A DNA stretch of 64,000 nucleotides from Cadophora sp. MPI-SDFR-AT-0126. Taxonomy: Eukaryota; Ascomycota; Leotiomycetes; Helotiales; Ploettnerulaceae. The position numbers were made by a program, and so were the translations under genes. The stretch lies in NCBI GenBank assembly GCA_020747065.1, contig JAGMVK010000007.1, forward strand, positions 1,550,001 through 1,614,000, given 5' to 3'. The notes beneath the pieces were generated by a model. It saw only the letters and a list, made by a program, of their open reading frames with translations. It was not told the DNA's origin and did not search any database. Below, one piece after another: positions 35,965-46,556 of this stretch (positions are counted from its first letter, which is position 1; each line of letters begins with the position of its first letter).

Positions 35965-36564
35965 ATGTCCAATTCCAGACAGTACTCTCAACCAACCATG
36001 AGGTTCCCTCACAGGTACCCTCGATACCGCCACCCAAAGAGCTGCAGAAGCGCGGCCTCAAACAGTCTATCTGCGGCTGTGTCTAGATTATTGGCATGTG
36101 CCAACGACAGTGGAAATAACACTCCGCCATTCAGTCCACGCCGATCCTACCAAGAGTACAACTGTAGATGGAATTGTAAGTGCTCATGCCATGCGAGCAG
36201 AAAGAGACGCAACCAGGCCAGTCGATCGAGAAACTCGAGGCGGTCTATCTTCAACTACCCGTCACCGTCGTTGAGTCCTGATATTGGTGAAGCACTACGG
36301 AGTGCAGGACGCACCGCAGAAAGAAAGTCATCAACTAGGGCTAGGAGATCAGGTCGACGCATGGCCCTCCCATCACCACCGTCGAGTCCAGATAATGGTC
36401 AGGTATCTAGAGCTGCAAGACCTATGGACGTAGGATCATCAACTACAGCGAGAAAGTTTGGTCGAGAAGGAGCTGGAGATGTTCGTCTCCCAAAACAACA
36501 GACAACAAGGATGCAAACTTCGTCAGACATGCAGGAGAACTTTTCAGATGGTGAAATGTACTAG
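35965..36564 (+). CDS. Basic Ser/Arg-rich protein with an internal repeat, unknown
   Basis: A 199-codon frame from the ATG at 35965. The product is very basic and rich in Ser, Arg and Pro, with a Cys cluster (NCRWNCKCSCH, starting about 65). Two adjacent units of about 33 residues are related: one begins PSPSLSPDIGEALRSAGR and ends RARRSGRR; the next begins PSPPSSPDNGQVSRAARP and ends TARKFGRE. A weaker third copy (PPFSPRRS) precedes the Cys cluster. I recognise no family. The repeat with substitutions rather than indels suggests selection on protein, which supports a real gene, but there is no intron or homology evidence. Confidence 0.45.
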   Translation: MSNSRQYSQPTMRFPHRYPRYRHPKSCRSAASNSLSAAVSRLLACANDSGNNTPPFSPRRSYQEYNCRWNCKCSCHASRKRRNQASRSRNSRRSIFNYPSPSLSPDIGEALRSAGRTAERKSSTRARRSGRRMALPSPPSSPDNGQVSRAARPMDVGSSTTARKFGREGAGDVRLPKQQTTRMQTSSDMQENFSDGEMY

Positions 36565-37346
36565 GAGAAGCGACAATGTCATGGAACTTGCGTGTTGTAT
36601 GGGCTTTGGCATCGACATGGGAGAATCGGATCATCAAGACTTTGAGGGCCATGGTCCCATGGAAGTGTAGTTGAAGAAGCTACTTGCCCAATAGCGTTAT
36701 TTGTATTACCAGCTCAATGAAGGAGAGACATGAAAGCGCATCATTCACGTTCATAGTTTTGAGATTCACGATTGTTTACTTCAAGCTGTGACTTTCGCCT
36801 AGCCTCAAACGACGATTCCGCGAATGATATGCTTTCGCTTGCCTACAATTCTCCTTTTTCAGAATTTACCTCATCCCCGCGATAACCATTCAAAAGGCTT
36901 CATTTCGATGTAGATGCTCCATAGTGCGAAAGCTTCTTGCTCTCTTTCTACCCCTTTCCCCCCTTCTTCCTTCTTTGTTTTGTAGAATGGGTGTCATCAA
37001 GGCTAAAAGAGCAAGTCGGGATCCCCATCCCAGAATGGAGGTCCGGTTCGGAGCAACGCCAAGTCTTGGAACTCATCGCCAAACCTTCCCCATGCAATCA
37101 TCTCCGACAAGAAGGATGATAAAATTACCAATTCGATGGTGGAACATGAATATCAATAGTTTCACCTGTGATACGGGACATGTCATTTTATTTGAAGTAC
37201 GGCTTGGATTTTATTCGGTCCGATTGAGACCTGTGTGATCTCAATTCTGCTTGTGTACCCCTCTATATTCCTTCCTGTCAACAAATTCCCGTCAACAAAC
37301 AACCCCCCTAGAAACAACAACCAGACACCATAATCGACAGAACAAA
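36565..37346. other. Intergenic
   Basis: 3' flank of the Ser/Arg-rich gene and promoter of the dehydrogenase gene; a CT-rich tract at 36940-36985. No gene seen. Confidence 0.55.
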
Positions 37347-38477
37347 ATGTCTATCGGCGTAGCAATCATCGGCAGTGGCATCTTTGTGACGGAGCAACAT
37401 TTGGTGGAGCTCAATCCCAAACTCTCTCAGTATTATTTCTAGCTAATCCCATCCACAGCCCGCCGTCAAAGCAAGCTCAAACCTCACCCTCAAAGCCATC
37501 TACTCACGAAGCCTCAAATCCGCCACAGCCCTCAATGCCGGTGTCGACCTGTACTCTGATGATTCAGGCAGCGGCAAGACCTACCACGACCTCCTCCTTC
37601 GCGACGACGTCCATGCCGTGATCCTCGCCCTACCCATCCTCACACAGCCCGAATTCATCGAAGCTGCTCTCGTTGCAGGCAAGCATGTCTTGTCCGAGAA
37701 ACCCATCGCGGGCGACATCAAGCGTGCAGAGCAATTGATCAATTTCTACAAGAGCGATAAGGTTAAGAAGGGCGTGACGTGGGCTGTGGCTGAAAATTAT
37801 CGGTTCATGGATTCGTTTGTTTTCGGGACGAAGGAGGTGGAGAAGTTGGGCAGGATTTTGGGCTTTAGGACGACGATGTTTACGCATGTTAAGCTGGGAG
37901 GCAAATATATCGGTGAGTTATGGGGATATTTCAGTGGGATGTTGGCATGCTGATTGGAATGGCAGAGACTGAGTGGCGTAAGAAGCCAGCGTACCAGGGA
38001 GGTTTCCTTCTAGATGGTGGGGTTCATTTCACTGCTGCTACGAGGATGCTCTTAGGAGACTCGGCCAAACCTACTTCGTTGACAGCATATACGCATTTGC
38101 TTCAGGAACATCTTCCACCTGTCGATACGGTCGACTCGATATGGAAAACCAAGTCTGGTGTTTCGGGAACATTCTCGGTCTCTTTCGGTACCTCGCTCTC
38201 TGGCAGCGCATACACCGTGGCTTGCGAGAAGGGTACAGTCACAGTCAGTAGAGAAAAGGTCACTGTTACTCTGGTAGAGGGCCAGGTTTTGGAGACAGAT
38301 TTCATTGGCGAAGGAACAGGTGTCAAGCAGGAGGTTCTGGCTTGGGCTCAGAGTCTTGTTGATGGCAAGCCGCTTCACACGCAATCTCCCGGGGAGGCTC
38401 TGATCGATTTGGAGATTCTGGAGAAGATGTTGAGAAGTGGCGAGCAGAACGGAAAAGCGCAGATGTTGCAATATTAG
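37347..38477 (+). CDS. Gfo/Idh/MocA-family NAD(P)-dependent dehydrogenase
   Basis: Three exons, 37347-37403, 37459-37912 and 37966-38477, give 340 aa. The first intron uses a weak GTGGAG donor but has a GCTAATC branch and CACAG acceptor, and the join reproduces the family motif. The N-terminal Rossmann fold has AIIGSGIF; the substrate-side signatures LSEKPIAGD and AENYRF are present, and EWRKKPAYQGGFLLDGGVHF gives the usual G-G-x-x-x-D-x-x-x-H. These enzymes oxidise or reduce sugars, inositols or diols with NAD(P). Length and motifs are complete. Substrate unknown. It converges with the next minus-strand gene, 249 bases away. Confidence 0.88.
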
Positions 38478-38726
38478 GTGTAGAACTGTGGCCTGGTGGA
38501 GAGGTAAGGGATTGTTTTGCATGGGTTTTGCTCTAAAGACAAAAAGAAAGTCAAATTTACATTGCATTGAAGCCAAGAGGTGTATTTGTATTGAGGCATA
38601 TGCTCTTGTTCTTTCATTTCGTCCCACAAATCCTGCTACATGTGCTTTTCCGATTCGTGTCATACAGCCAGCCTGATATTTGCCCTCTAAATCACTTACT
38701 GTCCGCGCACTGCTTCGCGTGTTTTC

Positions 38727-39356
38727 TTACAATCCCTGGCAACAATTCGGGCATCCATCTGTCATCCCGAAGATGTACATACCATGTCCGCGAACAGAAC
38801 ACTGAAGGAGTCGCTCTTGCAACACTTTAGACGTATAGGCATGCTCCTCGTGAGTGCGAGATCCGCACCTCGAGCACAGAGAAGGAGCTTCGGAAGAGGG
38901 AAATACAAAATTCGTCTCGATGGTGGTCTCCTTTTCCTCTTGCTTGCTCTTCTTCCCTTCCTTGTGATTTGATGTCTTCCTGATTTTGACGGTCATTTCT
39001 TTCGACGCGTCTTCTTTCTTGACAGCAGGCAACTCTCTAGGCTTCGTGCCGGGAAATCTATCCGTCTCATTTGGAACTGTCTTTCATCAGTATTGTGTCC
39101 ATCTTACTCTCTCCACCAGGCCAAGGATGGGAAACGTTGCATACATACACAAAGCATTCCACAGCCAGCGCTGAACCTGCCACTTCATGACCTCGAGTTG
39201 CAAACCAGCATACTCGTCCTCGAAGAGCCTATCCTCACACGATTCTTTGGCGCGGGTGATGTCGGCACAGCTGTATTTGTATGGTGCTTGCTTTGCTTTG
39301 GAGAGGAGCTTGGGGGCGATGGATGTGTAGGGGTCGACTTCGACCTCGATCTCCAT
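38727..39356 (-). CDS. Small protein with C-terminal paired Cys motifs, unknown
   Basis: Likely two exons, 39356-39108 and 39041-38727, joined over a 66-nt intron (GTAAGA donor, ACGAAG acceptor), giving 187 aa. The start context (CGAACATGG) is good. The N-terminal part is helical with acidic residues and YKYSCADITRAKESCEDRLFED, including a Trp-rich segment (KWQVQRWLWNALCMY). The C-terminal part is Lys/Glu-rich, then CSRCGS ... CSV ... CPNC, which could bind one zinc as a ribbon. I know no family with this layout. Intron placement is inference: the acceptor lacks a strong pyrimidine tract. A regulatory or nucleolar role is possible but unsupported. Confidence 0.5.
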
Positions 39357-39813
39357 GTTCGGGGATTAGCGAGGGTTGAAGGAGACCACTCTTGTCTCCG
39401 TGTTGTGGTGTATTGGTGTGTTGCGTTTAGATGGGGTGGCAAGCATGGTTTGGAACTTTTGATCGGTCTTGAGTCTGAAGGATATGTGATCAGCGCTACG
39501 GTCTTTGTCGAAGGTGAATGGCAGGTGTCAAGCGACGGTCTTGTTTGAGTTGGATTCGAGACCAGCCACGTGGATATGTGCACTTCAGTTGATCTTTCTT
39601 TCACTGGCACATGACGTTACAGCTGGCCATTGCTCTCTCCAGCACAATGCTTCCTTGTCTCAGTCATCGTCTATCTCTTTCCCACGGAATGCTTCTATAT
39701 CGGTTTGTTTAGAATCACCCAAAGTAATGAACAGCTCTATTTTCGAGACGTGCAGCAACACGCAGCTCCGTTGCTACGATATCTCTTTGTCGCCTCAGCG
39801 CCGTTTTGCTAAA
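39357..39813. other. Divergent intergenic region
   Basis: Between the small Cys-motif gene (-) and the membrane-protein gene (+). It probably holds both promoters. Overlapping short ORFs on both strands look like chance. Confidence 0.5.
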
Positions 39814-40697
39814 ATGCCGCAGAATTCAGTTGTTATTGGTACGAGCACTGTCTCGATTGTCCAATTGCCGAGAAAGGAGTACGTAAAAACCCGTCACCCT
39901 CTCTGTCTCTGAACGACTTCTCAAATTGTCTAGGTAATCGGAGCTTTTGTCGCAACAGCAAGCTTGACTTTAATGGGCACAATTGCCTTCCTGCTGTTTC
40001 GTCCAGTAACCCAATTTGACACTGTCAGTCCTATCAACAAATATTTACGACGTGTAGTGTCCTAAAATCCCAAAAGAAAATTGGCACCAGGGTGACGACT
40101 ATCTGGTCCGAAGCCTGTGTGTGAACTGTGTTTCCTCAAGATCTATCGATGGGGAGCCGATGCAATGGCTCATCGCCAATTTCGTTCTGATACTTTATAG
40201 CTATCCTCTTTCTCTTTTTAGGCTCTTCGGGCTCGCACAGAGTGCGTGGATAAAAGTGCGTCGAGACGTGCAGTCTTAGGATAAAAACGATGATAATTCT
40301 GCCAGACGCCTCGTTGTGCTTCCAATTTATAGAACTCTTCGTGCTATTCTACTCGGAACCTGGTATTTGCTTGCTTTCGAAGTTTACAAAATTGGGTTTC
40401 AAATATACTGGCTTGCGCTTAGTATCAAGCGGATAACTGATGACCGGAAGAGAGGACACGGCTTCATGCTACACACGATAGGTTCTGGACAGCTGGCCCC
40501 GCTTCTCCTACTCGCTCTACCCCTTATGTCGTTCTTGGAAGCCTGTTGCTGTGAGTTTTCGGAATCAATTAACGCTCCTCGATGTGATATAAATCATTGT
40601 TGACAATGAATCAGACTCCAGGATAGATAGGCATGGATGCGACAACCGAGCAGCGACAGTTATTTGGTCACAGAATGGAAGTCATGCATCCATTTGA
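39814..40697 (+). CDS. Multi-pass membrane protein of unknown function, five exons
   Basis: Exons 39814-39882, 39934-40005, 40058-40245, 40306-40550 and 40615-40697 splice to 218 aa, with introns of 51, 52, 60 and 64 nt. Donors are GTAAAA, GTAACC, GTGGAT and GTGAGT; the third is weak. Membrane segments: VIGAFVATASLTLMGTIAF, the stretch MQWLIANFVLILYSYPLSLF, then LLGTWYLLAFEV with IYWLALSI, and LAPLLLLALPLMSFLEACC. A loop between the first two has CPKIP ... CVNC. The pattern of a short N-terminus, one helix, a loop and a final hydrophobic pair resembles an uncharacterised family of Pezizomycotina membrane proteins; I cannot name it. No longest-ORF method would find this gene because no exon exceeds 245 nt. 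Confidence 0.6.
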
Positions 40698-41078
40698 GAA
40701 CGGTACCAAATTATGGAACGACTTCAACAATAGATACGGCGAAATCTTTCCGACTATTCTCCACCTCCTCTGACTCATAAGATATGACTTGCAGCTTGCC
40801 CAGATCCCCGCATCATCACGAATTGAGTCATGTTGCTTGGTACATGCTGCCGACGCTTCTGATTGGTCGGCACCACATGTAACTCCTCGTCTTACAAGCT
40901 TATGTCCGATAGTCACAATCTACTTGAACACTACGGACGTAAACCCCTCATGCTGACAGAGTAACACTGGCGTACTATCTCTATCTCAATTCACTTGAAG
41001 AGTCCTAGAAAGATATATAGAGGCAAAGATTGCAAGTAAAGAAACAACCAACATACCGCATCTTTCTCATTTTTCAAG
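40698..41078. other. Intergenic
   Basis: 3' flank of the membrane-protein gene and promoter of the DUF2855 gene. No coding signal apart from shadow ORFs. Confidence 0.6.
41013..41019 (+). promoter_or_regulatory. Possible TATA element of the DUF2855 gene
   Basis: An ATATATA string lies about 60 bases before the ATG, followed by a purine-rich leader. Suggestive spacing; the transcription start is not known. Confidence 0.35.
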
Positions 41079-42380
41079 ATGGCTCCCCAAATCCCAGCAA
41101 TCCAAGTCCTTTCGAGACAAAACTATGAGGATCAACACATTGTCTCCCTCCCGAACGCATTTCCTCTAGCACCTCTGAAACCATCATCAATTCGCGTCAA
41201 ACCTAAAGTCCTTTCCTTGACCACCAACAATTTCAGCTATGCGCGTTTCGGGCACATGCTTGGGTGGTGGGACATTCATCCACTTCCACCCTCCATCCCC
41301 AAGGAGTACTCGGATCCAGAGAAATTCGGTCGAATCTCATGCTGGGGATATGGCGAGGTGATTGAAAGCAATGTTGCCAGTATCGAGAAAGGAACGCAGG
41401 TCTACGGGTACCTCCCCATCGCAGACTTGCCCGTGGACATGGAAATCAAAATCAGCGACAAGGTCACCCAGCAGTTCACAGAAGTCAGCAAACACCGAGC
41501 ACACGTCTTGTCGATCTACAACCGGTACTACATTTCGCCACCGTTCAAGACTGAAGAGGAGAGAGTACAGGCTAGGGAAGGTCAAGGGCTTGATGCTGTA
41601 TTCTTCCTCTTCGGAACCGGTTACATCATGAATCGCTTCCTTTTCCCCTGGAATCCAGCAGAGCTTGCAACTCCCTCGGGCAATCCAGGTGATACTTGGA
41701 ATCTCAAAAAGGCAACGCTCGGGTTCAACGCTGTTGTGCTTGTCTTCTCAGCTAGCGGGAAGACAGCACTTTCCTTTGCTTACAATTTGAAGCACGGACG
41801 TCCTGCTAGCAAAATGCCTCGGATGGTTATTGGAGTCGGTTCAGAAGCATCGAAGAGCTTCTCTGAAGGAACTGGACTCTACGATAAAGTCGTGACTTAC
41901 GACATCGACTCCGGCGATCTCACTTCTGAGCTGGGTCTTCATGAAGATTCGAAGATTGTCATCTGTGACTTCGGGGCCAGAGGAGGTGCTTCAGAAAGAT
42001 GGGCAGCCAAGCTTAACGCAACGCATGAGGAAGTCGTACAACTTGGTATCGGTGGAGAATGCGTTCCTATCACCCCTCAGCAAGCAACCGCTTCATTTGT
42101 GACTAGACACAAAGCCGGCGGAGATGCTAAGCCAACAATAAATGCGTCGGCTGTCAAGGATCAGGCGATGGAAATCTTGGGAGAGCAGAAGTATTTTGAC
42201 GAGCTATGGAAGACTTTTGGAGCGTTCAAGGAGCAGGGTGCTGTTAAAGGTATGAAACTGACTTGGGGACACGGAATGGCTGATGTTGGAAAAGGGTGGG
42301 AGAGGCTTTATAAGGGTGAAGTTGGTCCTGATGAGGGATTGGTGTTTGACCTGGGTGGGCAGAGCTCTGAAAAGCTTTGA
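41079..42380 (+). CDS. DUF2855 protein (quinone-oxidoreductase-like)
   Basis: A single exon of 433 aa from the ATG at 41079 (TTCAAGATGGC). It matches the fungal/bacterial DUF2855 family, diverged medium-chain reductase-like proteins: LTTNNFSYARFGHMLGWWDIHPLP, then GRISCWGYGEVIES, FFLFGTGYIMNRFLF, and a nucleotide-fold-like VVLVFSASGKTALSFAYNLK. The residues in place of the classical GxGxxG (SASGKT) are characteristic of this family. It may bind NAD(P)H and act on quinones or acyl substrates, but no activity is established. No signal peptide, so cytosolic. Intact and intronless. Confidence 0.88.
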   Translation: MAPQIPAIQVLSRQNYEDQHIVSLPNAFPLAPLKPSSIRVKPKVLSLTTNNFSYARFGHMLGWWDIHPLPPSIPKEYSDPEKFGRISCWGYGEVIESNVASIEKGTQVYGYLPIADLPVDMEIKISDKVTQQFTEVSKHRAHVLSIYNRYYISPPFKTEEERVQAREGQGLDAVFFLFGTGYIMNRFLFPWNPAELATPSGNPGDTWNLKKATLGFNAVVLVFSASGKTALSFAYNLKHGRPASKMPRMVIGVGSEASKSFSEGTGLYDKVVTYDIDSGDLTSELGLHEDSKIVICDFGARGGASERWAAKLNATHEEVVQLGIGGECVPITPQQATASFVTRHKAGGDAKPTINASAVKDQAMEILGEQKYFDELWKTFGAFKEQGAVKGMKLTWGHGMADVGKGWERLYKGEVGPDEGLVFDLGGQSSEKL

Positions 42381-43184
42381 GGTTGTTGTGCGGTGTTTTC
42401 TATGCAACATGCAACAGCATGGCATTTTCTAAGTGCGAAGGAAAGTCAGCAGAGGCAAGTCATTCCTCCCTAAAATGTGTTCCTCGGAAAATGTGGCCCT
42501 TCCAATTGCTAATTTGGCTCTAGCCTTGATCACTGAAGTCTCAGCAGCAGAAATCGATGGTTGTATCTCATCCATCACCTTACTGCCTCCGACTGAGAAC
42601 TACTCAATGAGCTCTCTCGGAGAACTACACATTACCTACTGTAGCTAGCACGCTCACAAATCCAAGTAGTTCGCTTTCCTTTTAGAGCGTCTTCCAAATG
42701 CATTGATTATCTTCTCATGTCAGAGAATTAGGAACTAGTTGAATTAATCTCGGTCAAGACCGCGAAACTCTTTACACCATCATCCTAAGAGGTGGTCGCG
42801 ACTTCCTCCCTAAATCCGGCGGTCTTGGCAGCCACAACTCTCTGGAGTCCTCTCCACTGCGCTGAATATTTCTTCTGCCGATCTTCCTATCGTCGTAAAA
42901 AAATCATTTACAAGAGGGCCAGCTCTTTCGGGCATGTTTACCCACTCTCTCATCACCTTCCATTCGCTGTCCCTAACCCTCTAATCCGAATCTTTTCCCT
43001 CGAGCAGTCTCACAGTCACATCACTTTTCTTCAGCAGAACGCCTATCTACCCTTACAGTTTCAATTCTGGTTAATCGACCTCTATCCACTTTCCCAATGG
43101 TTATTTCTATGCCGCCACTCCAGACTCGTCCACGCACATCCAGCCTTCACAGATGCTGATTCGACTCCCCGAGCGACCGAAACG
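42381..43184. other. Intergenic and leader of the MHYT gene
   Basis: CT-rich before the MHYT gene start. The MHYT frame is open back to 42792 but has no ATG upstream of 43185, so the leader here is called non-coding. Confidence 0.55.
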
Positions 43185-45937
43185 ATGTCTGGAAGTCAGT
43201 TGACCCCGGATGAGTTGATGGCACTACAAGGACATATCATTACAAAAGGTTACAGAGCTGGATATGTTGTCTTGTCGTACTTTATCAGTTGCCTTGGCGC
43301 TTTCACAACCTTGGAGATTATGATGCGGCGCACAGCCTCCAAGGGTTGGTATAATTGGTGTGTACAACTAAATTCTTGATCATGGTATATACTGATATAC
43401 TCTACAGCTTTTTGATTCTCGCAGCCTCTATATCAATGGGAGGCATAGCTACGTGGTGTATGCATTTTGTTGGAGACTGTGGAGTCATTCTCGGACTTGG
43501 ACAACCGCAAATACAGATAATATTCAGCTTTGGGCTCACAGCAATATCCATTGTCATTCCTATTGTCATCGAGCTGATTGCGCTATGGGTAGCTGGATCC
43601 AATGAAGCAAGCATCCCTCGATCCATTTTAGGCGGTGTTCTCGCTGGTCTAGGGACATGTGGTATGCATTACCTTGGTCAGTATGGGATTTCGAACTATG
43701 ACAGTGTATACGATGTTGGGTATCTCGTTGGAGCCGCAGCACTTGCAATCGTTGCCAGTGTGTTGTCTCTTATCTCATTCTTCATGCTACGTGCGCATTG
43801 GCACGCCTCGTGGTGGAAGCGAGCCCTCTGTGCTGTCGTGCTTGCGACCGGTATCTCTGGCATGCACTGGCTCAATTCTGTTGGAACAACTTACCGACTC
43901 AAGGGATGGGACGACGGTTGGTCTGACAATATTTCCAAGAGTACAGTGGTTACTGTGGTCATTGTTTTGGTAATTCTGGCCCGTCCATTACCGTTTTTCG
44001 CTAATCTCTGCAGTCCATAGTTTGTTGCATAACTCTTATATTCCTTACATTGCTCGAGCAATCGCGCATGATACGAGCAGTGAAAAGAGCAGAGCAAGTA
44101 GTACTGGCGGCTGCCATCTTTGATGACAGAGGAAGAATTTGCGTCACTCATGAGGGCTTCTTACCCAGACAAAAGATTGCAAATTCGTGGTTCGAACGGG
44201 TGAGTCAAGTATCTACTGCTACCTTCAAGGCTGATTTAATGAAAGTCTATGGATGATGTCTTCGGTGTTGCTCACCCCGTATTTCAGTGGATTTTCAGGG
44301 CAAGCCGTAACTGGAGTGCGATTTCACACCTGATTCCTGGAATGCGGCGCCACCTGCTCCGCACGGGTGTAAAAGCTCGTAGGGGATCCTTAGATGACAA
44401 TACTCTATTCAGTGAAGAAGGAACACCAATAAAAGACTATTCGATTGTCTTTCGGGAATTGTTTTGCATTGCAGCAGCTGAACTTGCCGCCGACCTCCAT
44501 CAGCCGATCGAGAAACTAGGCGTCCTCTATGATGAAATGGTGGTCACTGGACTCGGGGCGAAGACACTTGATAAGAGCCACAAAAGCGTCACGACTATAG
44601 CCAGCTCAATGCTGGATCTTGAAAGAGAAGGGAAAGAAGGATCTTCTCTTGGCAAAGGCCAGCTCTTGTTTCTCGTCAGCAGGGTCGGGAGTTTTGAGGC
44701 AAGCAACCTTGAAGCTGTTGGCTTTCGATTTACTCAACCTGAAATTGTTAACGCGGTTATTGCGAATAGCCTTCGAATGGGACCTCGTAGCCTTGCCCGT
44801 CGTCTGGAAATCATGCGTACATACTATTCTGGTCATCACATCTTGGACCAGGGTGTTCACCTGGGATGCTTTGGTATTCGTGCATCACTCGCAGTCGGAA
44901 GGCGTGGATTCGATATACTTGTACGGCGAGATGCCAAGAACCAATTGCCAACTGTGCAAGCTCCATTTTCCAGACTAGAACCATGGCATTTGGAATATCT
45001 CAAAAGCATGGAGTCGAAGTCGGTATCGATGGTTGGCAAGCAACTCTACAAGGAGTCCAAGCCAAGTAACAAGAACGTCAAGGAGCGACAGCTGGCAAAG
45101 AGCTTACTCAAGACACTGGAAGGCCTCAAGGAAGAGATTGGGGACCCACTGTTTAATGACGCTTTGCTGATTTCTCGGCCATTCGATATACCTTGCCGCG
45201 GGAAGGACAGCAATTCGCCCCCCGGAGTCGCTTCGCTAATCGCGTTCAGAATCATCCTACCACTTCTCAGTCGCGCTCCCGGTAGGAAGCTAACCTTTAC
45301 TCCTCTAAATCTCTTCAAATCGCAGCAGCGAGTGTACGATAACTCGCCGGATCATGCTTACTTCGCCAAAAGCGTGTATCGAGAATTTCTACCGCTCTTC
45401 GATATTACGCGATCCAATACCCCTGACTACTTCAATGTCGAACACAGTTCAGTGCAGCCTACCAGCGGAAGAGGCTCGACAGCTACACGCAATAGTCGCA
45501 ATGATGTCGTAATGGGAGAGTATATCGACATGTACGGAAACTTGCTGCCGGAGCCATCAACCCAGCCATATCGCGGCCCATCGAAAATCAGGTTCTGGGA
45601 CAGAGAACGATCTATATCTCAAAGCAGAGGCGAGAACTCTTCCGAACAATTCCTAGAGAATGCTAAGGCTGAAGACAATGATCGTCATGTCACTAGTCAA
45701 CATCTCAGAGCAGGTGGCGATGACATTTCGCGACGTAGCCCGGCTAGATCATTGAATATCACGCTGCCTATGTCTACGCCGACTCAATTGAAACCAGCTA
45801 CGGGAGATTTAGATGTGGCATCCAGAGAGCAACCGCCAAGCCCAGCGGCTCTCAGAACACCAAAGGGCCCGGATGAAGAGTCGGTGATTTACATAGATGA
45901 GCTGTTCGCCTTGACTATAGCTAAAAGGATGGTTTGA
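43185..45937 (+). CDS. MHYT-domain membrane signalling protein
   Basis: Exons 43185-43357, 43408-43969, 44014-44199 and 44246-45937 give 870 aa; introns are 50, 44 and 46 nt. The N-terminal 290 residues form a seven-helix MHYT domain with the three repeated histidine motifs seen as CMHFVGD, GMHYLGQY and GMHWLNS. MHYT domains are proposed to sense O2, CO or NO through metal ions held by Met/His residues. The C-terminal 560 residues contain a PAS-like start (AAAIFDDRGRICVTHEG) and no histidine kinase, GGDEF or EAL motif, followed by a Ser/Arg-rich tail. The fungal version therefore has an effector region of unknown type. Start: the first ATG in frame. Membrane protein, probably plasma membrane. 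Confidence 0.85.
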
Positions 45938-46556
45938 CGCACAGTGGAGAAGCAGACCTCTTGGGCGAATGCAGAATACTATTCTCTGGGATACACGAGA
46001 GACTGGCCAACTTGGAAACTCAGATTTGTGGCTCAAGCTACATTCGTTAAATCTGTACTGTGGCTTGGTCCTTGAAAATCGCGATTGTGGGTTGTCTAAG
46101 CCTTTTGCTGAAATTGAATTGTCTAGCACAGACGAGTTTGGGAACTTTTAAAATCCTGACCCATTCAGAAATTTGGCGACCTCTGAATTATCTCGCCAGT
46201 CCTATGGTCCTGATAGCATATACCCCGGCACAACATTTACCTGACAAGTAGTTGCATCACCCCGTAGTCTGGGCAAGGCCCATTTATGGAACCTCAAAAG
46301 TTCTAAATTACGGTACTAAAAGTATGAATCTCCTAGATTGCCACCCACTTTGCAGTATTCCACCGCAAGTATCAACCGAAGTATGGCAGCGACTGAATAA
46401 TTTGTACCAAAAGACGTAGGCTGGCCATGGTTTACACCCCACATATTTCAGTGGCATCTCCAGAAGTATACAAGTACCGAAGCTTTTGCAAATGCCTAAT
46501 CTCACTGAATGAAAACTAGATCCAGCCAATTTGACGTGTGCAATGGTCAAACACTA
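45938..46556. other. Convergent intergenic
   Basis: Between the 3' ends of the MHYT gene and the following minus-strand gene. AT-rich; only shadow ORFs. Confidence 0.6.

Noticed and set aside
40006..40305. Reading the 39814-40697 locus as a pseudogene with frameshifts
   Set aside because: My first joins needed introns of 34 and 36 nt, too short, but alternative donors (GTAACC, GTGGAT) give 52- and 60-nt introns with matching phase, so an intact gene is the simpler reading.
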